Part shown: piece by piece, positions 32,464 to 39,433 of the stretch
How the letters are laid out: every line of letters starts with the position of its first letter
How positions within the stretch are numbered: position 1 is the first letter of the stretch
Origin: an uncultured Pseudomonadota bacterium
GTDB taxonomy: Bacteria > Pseudomonadota > Gammaproteobacteria > Ga0077536
Assembly (NCBI GenBank): GCA_902597385.1
Contig: CACJXQ010000015.1
Coordinates: 1-39,433, forward strand
Reading direction: 5' to 3'
Length of the DNA: 39,433 nucleotides
Notes under the pieces: generated by a model
The model's database searches: none
Told to the model about the DNA's origin: nothing
The model's input: only the letters and a program-made list of their open reading frames with translations
Program-made: the position numbers and the translations under genes

Positions 32464-33249
32464 ATGTACGAAACAATCCTCGTAGAAAAAAAAGAGTCTG
32501 TAGATTGGCTTACCCTTAACCGTCCAGACCGATTAAACGCTATTAATCCTTTGATGTGCGAAGAACTACAGGATTATTTCGGAAAACTTTCGCATAACCT
32601 TGAAGCGAGGGTAGTTATAATGAAAGGGGCCGGGAAATCATTTTGCGCAGGCTATGATCTAACCGACGCCATCGACATCGCCGAAGCTAATACAGTTGCG
32701 GGTATTCGGTTCCAACGTCAAGTAAGTGAGATTTATATGCGAATGAGACGATGTCCACAACCAATTATCTGTCTAGCTCATGGAGCAACTACCGGTGGGG
32801 GATTCGCTTTTGCTTTAGCATCGGATATTAGAATTATAGAAAAAAACACTAAAATGAATGTAGCAATGGCAAAAATTGGTTTAACTGGTTGTGATGTAGG
32901 AATTAGCTACTTCCTCCCCCGCTCTGTAGGTGCCTCTGTAGCCGCAGAATTAATGATGACCGGCAATTTCCTAGATGCTGAAAGAGCTGAAAGACTCAAT
33001 CTTGTCTCTCGAGTTGTCGAACTAGGCCAGCTTGACCATACTGGAGCAAAGATGGCGGAAGATATGCTAAAAACTTCGCCGATGGGCCTCCGTTTCACTA
33101 AAGAGGGTCTCAATATTTCCATCGATGCCAGTAGTCTTGAATCCGTAGTGGCTTTAGAAGACAGAGGTCAAATTCTTTGTTCGGCTGCAGGATACTTTAA
33201 GGAAGGCATTGATGCCTTTAGACAAAAAAGAAAACCAGAATATAAGTAG
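32464..33249 (+). CDS. Enoyl-CoA hydratase/isomerase family protein
   Basis: The 261-residue crotonase-fold enzyme has an oxyanion hole in GAGKSFCAGYDL near residues 57-68 and another in LAHGATTGGGFAFALASDIRI near 101-121. Members hydrate 2,3-enoyl-CoAs or isomerise them. The usual second catalytic Glu region is MAKIGLTGCDVGISYFLPR, where one of the expected glutamates is not evident, so isomerase or related activity is possible. The ATG at 32464 has AAGG seven bases upstream. It is divergent from the acyl-CoA dehydrogenase operon and could complete its beta-oxidation sequence. The gene ends 19 bases from a convergent LLM gene. Confidence 0.9.
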   Translation: MYETILVEKKESVDWLTLNRPDRLNAINPLMCEELQDYFGKLSHNLEARVVIMKGAGKSFCAGYDLTDAIDIAEANTVAGIRFQRQVSEIYMRMRRCPQPIICLAHGATTGGGFAFALASDIRIIEKNTKMNVAMAKIGLTGCDVGISYFLPRSVGASVAAELMMTGNFLDAERAERLNLVSRVVELGQLDHTGAKMAEDMLKTSPMGLRFTKEGLNISIDASSLESVVALEDRGQILCSAAGYFKEGIDAFRQKRKPEYK

Positions 33250-33268
33250 TGCTTACAAAGATAATTTG

Positions 33269-34285
33269 CTAAGCGTGAACCGTTTTTATTAGCTGGTCCC
33301 AATGACTGAACCTATCTTCCTCATCCATCGCTAAGTATAGAGACACTCTGTCAAGTAATCCGTCGTAACGCTTTCGAAGTGTTGCTCCGACGTTGGTCGG
33401 TTTTTCCACTATCGACAATTGGTCGATAAGATCTTCAGGGATTATTTTTATCATTTCAGCTATATTGCCTTCCCGCATCAACCCATTGAGCCGCTTGCCT
33501 AAATCACCATAACCGTGATGCTCCAAGACTGCTAAATAACTAGGAGTAGACCCGTAGAATGCTATTTGCCGACGAACGGAATTCTCCATATAATCGATCT
33601 CGTCCTGACTCTCACCAGTTATCACAAAGACGGGAGCATACAGCTCTATGTTTTCTACTGAACGACCTCCTTTTTGCGCACCAACCTCTAAACTAGGAAC
33701 CACTACTTCTTGTAGGTAGCTCGAAGAGTGCATTGGATGAACATGGAAGCCATCGGCAACTTCCCCGGCAGCTTCACACATACGGGGATTCACTCCAGCC
33801 AAATATATAGGTATAGAAGGATGCTCTAGAGGTCCCGGATTAAAAAAATCATTGATCAGCTTGAACTTGTAAAAAGGTCCATCATAGGTGGGCCTTTGAC
33901 CCGTCTGGAAAGTTTCCCAAACAGAGCGAACACACCGAATATAATCTATTATTCGATCGGCAGGCCTATCAAACGGCATCGAAAATCTTCTTTCTACGTG
34001 CTGCTTGACCTGAGTCCCAAGACCAAGACGGAATCGGCCGTTGGAATATTTCTGTAAGTCCCATGCAACCTGCGCCATCGAAAAAGGTGACCTAGCAAAA
34101 GCAACGGCGATATTTGTTCCTATTTCCAATTTCTTAGTGTTCGCCGCGGCATAGGCTAATGGGATCAAGGCATCATGTTTCGCTTCAAAGGTCCAAACGC
34201 AATCAAATCCTAACGCTTCGTAACCACGAGACTTCTCTGCAATTAGCTTAGGATCAGCCGCACCCATCAAAGTATCAATTTTCAT
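33269..34285 (-). CDS. LLM class oxidoreductase, TIGR03617-like, probably F420-dependent
   Basis: The 338-residue protein is a second member of the family seen at 12830. It has EALGFDCVWTFEAKHDALIPL, LEIGTNIAVAFARSPFS, GRFRLGLGTQVKQHVERRF, GEVADGFHVHPMHSSSYL, and AFYGSTPSYLAVLEHHGYGDLGKRL. The two genes are clearly homologous but differ throughout, so they are not a recent duplication. The ATG at 34285 is the start that aligns with the family; GAGGAG lies 12 bases upstream, rather far. It comes 59 bases after the persulfide dioxygenase gene on the same strand. The cofactor is inferred from the family and the substrate is unknown. Confidence 0.85.
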   Translation of the reverse strand: MKIDTLMGAADPKLIAEKSRGYEALGFDCVWTFEAKHDALIPLAYAAANTKKLEIGTNIAVAFARSPFSMAQVAWDLQKYSNGRFRLGLGTQVKQHVERRFSMPFDRPADRIIDYIRCVRSVWETFQTGQRPTYDGPFYKFKLINDFFNPGPLEHPSIPIYLAGVNPRMCEAAGEVADGFHVHPMHSSSYLQEVVVPSLEVGAQKGGRSVENIELYAPVFVITGESQDEIDYMENSVRRQIAFYGSTPSYLAVLEHHGYGDLGKRLNGLMREGNIAEMIKIIPEDLIDQLSIVEKPTNVGATLRKRYDGLLDRVSLYLAMDEEDRFSHWDQLIKTVHA

Positions 34286-34344
34286 AATTACTCTAATCTC
34301 CTCAATAAATGAGTTGTTGTTCAAGAGGGGAACCAACTATCGGC

Positions 34345-35142
34345 TTAAATTCCAGAGCCCTCATTAAACCATAATTCATATTTCCCAGCAGACTTTCGAG
34401 ACTTCTCTAAGACCTCGCGCACCTCCGTCACTAGCTCTCCGGAACGCATATTCGAGGGTAGAACATCATTAATTTTCTTCGGAAGATCAAGTTTTAAGCC
34501 CATCATCAGCTTTGTAAAATCCGCCTCACTCACTTTAAGTGAAAGTCTGCGGTTAAATTGCTTTTCCTCTGCCACACTGCTCTCTGTGAAACCATTGTAA
34601 TCATGCCCCGGGAAAAGTCGAGTGTTATCAGGTAAAGCAAAAATCTTATTGTTAATGGAGTGGTACAAAAGGTTAGGATCACCCTCCTGAAAGTCAGTTC
34701 TTCCACACCCTCTAATCAACAACGCATCCCCTGTGAAAGCCATACTGCTATCGTCTAAGAGATAAGTTAGGCAACCCGCTGTGTGTCCTGGTGTAGCAAG
34801 AACCCGTAAGAAGCGATCCCCAAAACGAACTATATCACCATCTTGTAGATTCCTGTCAGCCCCGCTTACCCCGGAAGCTTTCGAGATGCAAATGCTCGCC
34901 TTAGTCTTTTGTTTCAATAACCAAGCAGCAGTAATGTGATCTGCATGACAATGGGTATCTAGAATCACAGCCAACTCCAGACCCAACTCTTGAATTAATT
35001 TAAGGTCCCGATCATATTTTTCATAAACAGGGTCAATGATCGCACAAGTGCCAGATGCCGTATCCCCCAATAGGTAAGTAAAAGCAGCTGATTCGCTGTC
35101 GAATAGTTGCCTAAAAATTAGAAATCCTGTGCGCTCTGTCAT
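34345..35142 (-). CDS. ETHE1-like persulfide dioxygenase (metallo-beta-lactamase fold)
   Basis: The 265-residue protein has the metal site THCHADHITAAWLLK (63-77), PGHTAGCLTYLL near 118, FTGDALLIRGCGRTDFQEGD near 135-154, and FPGHDYNGFTESSV near 178. These are the ETHE1/SdoA signature, a mononuclear iron enzyme that oxidises glutathione persulfide to sulfite and glutathione. The conserved arginine in GCGRTDF helps bind glutathione in that group. The ATG at 35142 overlaps the TGA of the HAD gene as ATGA, so translation is coupled. It fits the glutathione-linked character of the window, which has two glutathione transferase genes. Confidence 0.88.
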   Translation of the reverse strand: MTERTGFLIFRQLFDSESAAFTYLLGDTASGTCAIIDPVYEKYDRDLKLIQELGLELAVILDTHCHADHITAAWLLKQKTKASICISKASGVSGADRNLQDGDIVRFGDRFLRVLATPGHTAGCLTYLLDDSSMAFTGDALLIRGCGRTDFQEGDPNLLYHSINNKIFALPDNTRLFPGHDYNGFTESSVAEEKQFNRRLSLKVSEADFTKLMMGLKLDLPKKINDVLPSNMRSGELVTEVREVLEKSRKSAGKYELWFNEGSGI

Positions 35143-35798
35143 TTGGTCAAGACTACCAGATCTAGCTCTAAGATATTCCCTAAATCAGCTATAGCTTGTC
35201 TCTCGGAGCGGACCTTTATAGTTTTCATCCCCATAGCGCGTGCAGGTTTCAAATTAATCCCTAAATCGTCTAGATAGACAATTTGCTCGCATGGCATTTC
35301 AAGCCTTTCACATGCTAATTCATAAATTTCTTTTTCCGGTTTTCGAAACCCCACCTTGCTGGATTCAATGATATAATTGAAAAAACTCATAGCTTTTTCG
35401 GTTGCAACTGCTTCTTTCTGGGTACTGGACATCCCTGCACCTATCCCCGTCTTAATGTTGTTCGTGAGACATAGTTGCTTATAGTTAGACCTTAAATAAG
35501 ATAGCACCTTGAGCATTTTTTTTCTGATACTGCAACTCAACAAGGGCACAACGTCCTTCCCTCGTACTCCATGGCCCTTGGCACTACTTTCCTGATAAAA
35601 ATATTCATCAAATTGATCAAGAGTGATTTTACTAGATTCAAACAAAGCCCAGGCATTGGTATTTGGGTTTGTAGCGTTAATACCTCGAATAAAATCCTTA
35701 GGAATTTTATTCTCAATCTCAAACCGATTAAATGCCTCAAATGGCGATTCGGTGACCACTCCACCAAAATCCCATATTATTCCCTTTATTTCATTCAT
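35139..35798 (-). CDS. HAD-IA family hydrolase, DxG motif variant
   Basis: The 219-residue protein begins IKGIIWDFGGVVTES, the motif I of HAD hydrolases with the second Asp replaced by Gly, as in YihX and ACAD10-type proteins. CLTNN is motif II, KVGFRKPEKEIYELAC is motif III with its lysine, and YLDDLGINLKPARAMGM is motif IV. It is likely a phosphatase or a related phospho-transfer enzyme in the cytosol, though the altered motif may lower activity. The ATG at 35798 is chosen; a TTG at 35807 is an alternative and neither has a strong site. It overlaps the persulfide dioxygenase gene by four bases. Confidence 0.8.
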   Translation of the reverse strand: MNEIKGIIWDFGGVVTESPFEAFNRFEIENKIPKDFIRGINATNPNTNAWALFESSKITLDQFDEYFYQESSAKGHGVRGKDVVPLLSCSIRKKMLKVLSYLRSNYKQLCLTNNIKTGIGAGMSSTQKEAVATEKAMSFFNYIIESSKVGFRKPEKEIYELACERLEMPCEQIVYLDDLGINLKPARAMGMKTIKVRSERQAIADLGNILELDLVVLTK

Positions 35799-35861
35799 CT
35801 TTTGCAAGGTCTCAACTTTGTATTAATCTCGAATAATTGCCATATCCCTTCTATAATTGAA

Positions 35862-35884
35862 GCCATAGCAAATGGTACTATGGC
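35862..35884. repeat. Inverted repeat upstream of the MoxR gene (1 of 3)
   Basis: GCCATAG (35862-35868) and CTATGGC (35878-35884) are exact reverse complements with a 9-base spacer. It lies between the divergent HAD and MoxR genes and could be an operator. A TATAAT at 35852-35857 on the + strand sits just upstream. Confidence 0.45.
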
Positions 35885-35895
35885 AACAGCGTAAC

Positions 35896-35924
35896 AGACA
35901 AACGTGATATATTAGGGTTTGTCT
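35896..35924. repeat. Inverted repeat upstream of the MoxR gene (2 of 3)
   Basis: AGACAAAC (35896-35903) and GTTTGTCT (35917-35924) are exact 8-base complements around 13 bases, followed by TTT. It could be an operator or a small leader hairpin. Confidence 0.45.
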
Positions 35925-35928
35925 TTTC

Positions 35929-35942
35929 GAGGAACATTCCTC
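35929..35942. repeat. Short palindrome upstream of the MoxR gene (3 of 3)
   Basis: GAGGAA-CA-TTCCTC is a 14-base palindrome ending 33 bases before the GTG start at 35976. Confidence 0.4.
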
Positions 35943-35975
35943 TAGCAGTCCAAGAAATATAAGAAGGAATAAACC

Positions 35976-36917
35976 GTGGCTTCAAGCAATATGGCAGATG
36001 CGTCTGAATCAATCAAGAAGATCCAAAATCAGTTTTATCAAATTGGCTATATAGCGAGCGACTCAATCGCCACCTCAATATTCTTAGCACAATCACTGTC
36101 AAAACCTATTCTTATAGAAGGGCCACCGGGTGTAGGAAAAACCGAGCTCGCGACAGCCTTCTCAAAAGTAACGGAGAGGCCTTTAATTAGATTACAATGC
36201 TACGAGGGGCTAGATGAAGCGAAAGCGCTCTATGAATGGAAGTATGGTAAGCAATTGCTCTACACGCAAATTCTTCGAGAAAAGATGAACGATGTAATGG
36301 ACGGAGCCAAGACACTTCAGGAATCTTTAGATAAGATTCATGACTTCGATGATATTTTTTTCAACGAAAAATTCATGGAGCCCCGCCCTTTACTGAAAGC
36401 ACTCAAACAAAAGGAAGGTGCGGTACTCTTAATTGACGAACTAGATAAAAGTGATCAGGAATTCGAGGCTTTCTTGTTGGAGATTCTTCAAGACTATCGC
36501 GTAACCCTACCAGAGATAGGTGCCGTTAATGCAACCAAAACTCCGCATGTTTTTCTTACTTCAAACAACACTAGGGAGATTGGTGATGCCTTAAAAAGAA
36601 GATGCTTACATCTTTATATCCCGTTTCCAAGCCGTGATCTAGAGAAAAAAATAATTGAAAAACATGTCCCCACCCTGAACGACGACCTCAAGGAGCAGTT
36701 AATTAATTTTGTACACAACTTGCGCAATTTAGACTTGAAAAAGCTGCCCTCCATAAGTGAAACAATTGATTGGGCTAAAGTAATTCTATTAACCAACGTG
36801 GATACCTTAGACAATGAGCTTGTCAAATCCACCTTAAATGTGCTCCTCAAATTTCAAGATGATATAGAATTTGTCACCACTGAATTACCATCTCTCACCA
36901 AGGGGCCAAAACTCTGA
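35976..36917 (+). CDS. MoxR family AAA+ ATPase (CoxD-like)
   Basis: The 313-residue protein has Walker A GPPGVGKT at 49-56, Walker B LLIDELDK at 151-158, sensor 1 in FLTSNNTRE and an arginine pair in LKRRC. It is a MoxR ATPase, a chaperone type that works with a VWA-domain partner to mature metal enzymes or complexes. The next gene, nine bases on, encodes such a partner, and the pair resembles CoxD-CoxE, which help build the active site of CO dehydrogenase. The GTG at 35976 has AAGGA seven bases upstream. Three inverted repeats precede it. No client enzyme is obvious unless it is the LldD-type protein downstream. Confidence 0.88.
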   Translation: MASSNMADASESIKKIQNQFYQIGYIASDSIATSIFLAQSLSKPILIEGPPGVGKTELATAFSKVTERPLIRLQCYEGLDEAKALYEWKYGKQLLYTQILREKMNDVMDGAKTLQESLDKIHDFDDIFFNEKFMEPRPLLKALKQKEGAVLLIDELDKSDQEFEAFLLEILQDYRVTLPEIGAVNATKTPHVFLTSNNTREIGDALKRRCLHLYIPFPSRDLEKKIIEKHVPTLNDDLKEQLINFVHNLRNLDLKKLPSISETIDWAKVILLTNVDTLDNELVKSTLNVLLKFQDDIEFVTTELPSLTKGPKL

Positions 36918-36926
36918 GGGAGTCGC

Positions 36927-38264
36927 ATGCTAGAGACACTACCTAACTTCATTAAAGCCTTAAGGGCAAATGACGTTGACATCTCCTCTGCTGAATCTAT
37001 AGACGCTGGCCACGCGATAACAAAAATCGGAATTGTAAATCGCAGTTTGCTTCGGGAGAGTCTGGCTCAAACTCTTGCTAAATCTACCGATGAAAAAAAG
37101 CGATTTTACGAATGCTTTGACTTGTTTTTTCAAACAGAGTCGATCCAGGAAGAAAAATCTAGTGATTCAAATGGCGACGATACAAAGTTAGATGAGGAAA
37201 AAATATCAACCGATGAACCAGGAAACTTGATCGAAGTTATGCAACGCTTTGATGAATCGGAACTACTCCAACTTATAGCCTCCAGCGCCAACCAAGTACA
37301 AATCCAAAATATTAGGCTCTTTACGCAACGGGGAGTGTACACCCGCCGAATCTTAGAAAACATGGGCATCGAAGGTATTGAACAAATACTCTATACAGGT
37401 TCCAGCGAAGGACAATACGATGAGACACTCTTGGAGCGAAAAAACCACCTTACCGAGCTAGCAAGTGAATACGTCGACAGACAGCTACAATTATATACTG
37501 CGAATGCTGCAAGAAATCTGCGAGAAGAAATTCTGGAAAACACTCCTATTGGGAGGATTGACCTTAGAGATTTTAAGTTGATGCAAGAGCTCGTGGGCAA
37601 ATTAGCAAAAAAATTGATCTCTTTGCACTCCAGAAGGCGCAAAGTATCTAGAAAAGGAGACCTCGATATCCGAAGGACGATAAGGGGTAACATGAAAAAC
37701 GGCGGACTCCTTTTCGATACGATCTGGAAAAAAACAAGGGTAGACAGGCCGAAAATAATTGCGGTCTGTGATGTATCTGGGTCGGTAGCTCAGGTTTCTC
37801 GCTTTTTACTAATGTTCCTTTATAGTTTAGGCGAAATAATACCAAAGGTACGCGCTTTCGCTTTTTCAAACCAACTAGGAGAGGTTACCGAGCAATTTGA
37901 TAACTTCGAACTGGAAATTGCTATAAACCAAACCATTCACGAGTGGGGTATGGGTTCCACTGACTACGGAGGAGCTTTGGCTGAATTAGAAAGAATTACC
38001 TCGAGCCAAGTCGATAGAAAGACTACCATCCTCATCCTTGGAGACGCACGATCTAATTATGGTGATCCAGGAGCAAATTCGTTGAAAAGACTCCAAGAAA
38101 AATCAAAAAGAGTAATTTGGTTAAATCCAGAACCAAGAAGTTTCTGGAATACAGGCGATTCTGAGATGCAGCGCCTTAGCGCTTACTGTAGCCAAGTTCA
38201 TCACTGCCGCACACTGCGTCACTTGGAAAGAATTGTTAGCGAAATAGCCAGAAAAACAGTGTAG
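36927..38264 (+). CDS. CoxE-like VWA domain protein
   Basis: The 445-residue protein has an N-terminal helical region (NFIKALRANDVDISSAESIDA), an acidic linker near 70-100 and a C-terminal von Willebrand A domain. Its metal-ion-dependent adhesion site is intact: DVSGS at 282-286, GSTDYGGAL near 337, and LGDARSNYGDPG near 371. CoxE proteins pair with MoxR/CoxD ATPases to insert or activate metal cofactors in molybdenum hydroxylases. The ATG has GAGGG six bases upstream and starts nine bases after the MoxR stop. An LldD-type gene follows after 40 bases on the same strand, so it may be cotranscribed. Confidence 0.88.
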   Translation: MLETLPNFIKALRANDVDISSAESIDAGHAITKIGIVNRSLLRESLAQTLAKSTDEKKRFYECFDLFFQTESIQEEKSSDSNGDDTKLDEEKISTDEPGNLIEVMQRFDESELLQLIASSANQVQIQNIRLFTQRGVYTRRILENMGIEGIEQILYTGSSEGQYDETLLERKNHLTELASEYVDRQLQLYTANAARNLREEILENTPIGRIDLRDFKLMQELVGKLAKKLISLHSRRRKVSRKGDLDIRRTIRGNMKNGGLLFDTIWKKTRVDRPKIIAVCDVSGSVAQVSRFLLMFLYSLGEIIPKVRAFAFSNQLGEVTEQFDNFELEIAINQTIHEWGMGSTDYGGALAELERITSSQVDRKTTILILGDARSNYGDPGANSLKRLQEKSKRVIWLNPEPRSFWNTGDSEMQRLSAYCSQVHHCRTLRHLERIVSEIARKTV

Positions 38265-38304
38265 TTGAGAGCACTATATATATCCCACCTAGATAGGAAA
38301 AAAC

Positions 38305-39433
38305 ATGTTCAAAAAATTAAACCACTGTAGCAATGTCGCCGACATGCGCGATCTTGCAAAATCACGCTTGCCAAGTGCGATATTTCATTATATCGATGGA
38401 GCGGCCGATGACGAAGTAACCTATAGGCGCAATACTGAGGCGTTTGAGTCTGCGGACCTAATTCCTAATGTTCTAGCGGGCGTTGAAAATATCGATATGA
38501 GCGTAGAGGTGCTAGGTTGTAACCTAGATATGCCCATATTCTGTTCTCCGACTGCGTTGCAGAGACTATTTCATCATCAGGGAGAACGTGCGGTCGCAAC
38601 GGCTGCTGAGAAATACGGAACTATGTTCGGCCTATCTTCTTTGGGAACCGTAAGCTTATCCGAGATTAATCGTATAAATCGTGGTCCAAAGATGTTTCAA
38701 TTCTACTTTCACAAAGACAGGGGGCTAAATGACGCAATGCTAGCTTCAGCAAAAGAAGCTAATTTTGATATTCTAACCTTGACGGTTGACACAATCACTG
38801 GTGGCAATAGGGAGCGCGATCTCAAAACAGGCTTTACAACCCCTCCCAAACTAACTCCAAAAAGCATGTGGAGTTTTGCGACCCACCCGAGTTGGACACT
38901 GAACTATCTTTTTAGAGAAAAGTTTACGTTACCACAACTCAATGATTATGTTGATGAAGGCTCTAATATTTCGGTATCAGTTGGAGACTATTTTTCAAGT
39001 ATGCTGGATCAGTCAATGGATTGGGAGGATGCGGCTTTGTTGAGAGAAAAATGGGAAGGTAAATTCTGTTTAAAGGGTATAATGAGCCAAGGAGACGCCA
39101 GGAAAGCGGTGCAAATAGGGGCTGATGGAATCATGGTATCGAACCATGGAGGCCGCCAACTTGATGGTAGCCGGGCTCCTTTTGATCAAGTCTCTGAGAT
39201 TGCTGACGCCGTCGGCGATGAAATTGACATAATCTTAGATGGAGGGATCAGAAGAGGAACTCACGTCTTGAAGGCAATCGCCGCCGGCGCTAAAGCTTGC
39301 TCGGGTGGCAGAATGTACTTGTACGCATTGGCGGCCGCAGGACAGGCAGGGGTCGAAACTGCCCTTCAAAATATGAAGAACGAAATCGAGAGGGATATGA
39401 AACTGATGGGAATCAAGTCGATTTCAGAACTTA
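38305..39433 (+). CDS. FMN-dependent alpha-hydroxyacid dehydrogenase, LldD-like (3' end cut by the window)
   Basis: The reading frame runs from the ATG at 38305 (AGGA six bases upstream) off the end of the window after 376 codons, so only a few residues are probably missing from the usual 380 or so. N-terminal DMRDLAKSRLPSAIFHYIDGAADDE, then FQFYFHKDR, LTVDT, KGIMSQGDA, and the catalytic His (H281) in SNHGGRQLDGS define the family that oxidises lactate, mandelate or glycolate with FMN. DGGIRRGTHVLKAIAAGA follows. The FMN-phosphate segment reads ACSGGRMYLYAL where relatives have VLLGRPYLYAL, an unusual change. The substrate is not determined; lactate or another 2-hydroxyacid is likely. Confidence 0.9.
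   Translation, partial: MFKKLNHCSNVADMRDLAKSRLPSAIFHYIDGAADDEVTYRRNTEAFESADLIPNVLAGVENIDMSVEVLGCNLDMPIFCSPTALQRLFHHQGERAVATAAEKYGTMFGLSSLGTVSLSEINRINRGPKMFQFYFHKDRGLNDAMLASAKEANFDILTLTVDTITGGNRERDLKTGFTTPPKLTPKSMWSFATHPSWTLNYLFREKFTLPQLNDYVDEGSNISVSVGDYFSSMLDQSMDWEDAALLREKWEGKFCLKGIMSQGDARKAVQIGADGIMVSNHGGRQLDGSRAPFDQVSEIADAVGDEIDIILDGGIRRGTHVLKAIAAGAKACSGGRMYLYALAAAGQAGVETALQNMKNEIERDMKLMGIKSISEL

Noticed and set aside
35571-35894. 107-codon + strand frame overlapping the HAD gene and the upstream region of the MoxR gene
   Set aside because: It overlaps the HAD motif I coding region antisense and has no plausible start signal.
38305-39433. Mycofactocin system dehydrogenase MftD
   Set aside because: The TetR, LLM and LldD-like proteins recall mycofactocin loci, but the N-terminus is of the LldD type and no MftA, MftB or MftC-like gene is found.
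1-39433. tRNA, rRNA, CRISPR arrays, insertion sequences or prophage
   Set aside because: Reading the intergenic spaces showed no cloverleaf, repeat-spacer array, transposase or phage structural gene.

Overview
The window reads as a gene-dense piece of a Gammaproteobacterium, probably marine and fairly streamlined. The best taxonomic clue is a perfect CTGT-N8-ACAG SOS box in front of dnaE2, which is the gamma/betaproteobacterial LexA consensus and not the alphaproteobacterial one. Gene ends are packed tightly: convergent pairs are separated by 1, 6, 16, 19, 29 and 54 bases. GTG and TTG starts are common. No stretch above 300 bases lacks a gene, and I see no rRNA, tRNA, CRISPR or insertion sequence. 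The exact genus cannot be read from the sequence.

Layout. 1-2376 (+): the end of a biotin-dependent acyl-CoA carboxylase operon (biotin carboxylase, biotin carrier, carboxyltransferase). 2383-8336 (-): a serine biosynthesis pair serC-serA behind a readable promoter, preceded by an orphan SOS-type polymerase gene dnaE2 with its LexA palindrome. 8519-9712 (+): an aromatic/aspartate aminotransferase. 9714-12734 (-): a four-gene operon of an exported polysaccharide deacetylase, a DsbA-fold isomerase-like protein, a transglutaminase-like protein and YqeC. 12830-15950 (+): an F420-type LLM oxidoreductase, a Tat-exported nitroreductase-like protein and a glutathione transferase.

16005-20953 (-): a six-gene operon encoding a TetR regulator, an FAD amine-oxidase-like enzyme, an unrecognised six-helix membrane protein, cytochrome oxidase subunit III-like (NorE-type) and subunit IV-like (NorF-type) proteins, and a second flavoprotein. 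It faces a putative MpaB/DUF2236-type oxygenase gene at 21151 across a shared promoter region that carries a candidate operator. This is the least conventional part of the window. 22232-24404 (-): a YfcG-type glutathione transferase and a Baeyer-Villiger monooxygenase, with a Nudix hydrolase divergent on the + strand.

25262-32322 (-): a six-gene operon of a small protein with a repeated acidic motif, a DmdC/FadE-type acyl-CoA dehydrogenase, a medium-chain acyl-CoA ligase, two MFS transporters and a VOC protein; an enoyl-CoA hydratase is divergent at 32464. 33269-35798 (-): HAD protein, ETHE1-type persulfide dioxygenase and a second LLM oxidoreductase. 35976-39433 (+): a MoxR ATPase and a CoxE-like VWA protein followed by an LldD-type FMN alpha-hydroxyacid dehydrogenase cut by the window end. 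Overall the gene content suggests catabolism of carboxylic acids, branched or cyclic compounds and ketones through CoA thioesters, together with redox enzymes using FAD, FMN, F420 and glutathione. Substrates are inferences and none is fixed by the sequence.
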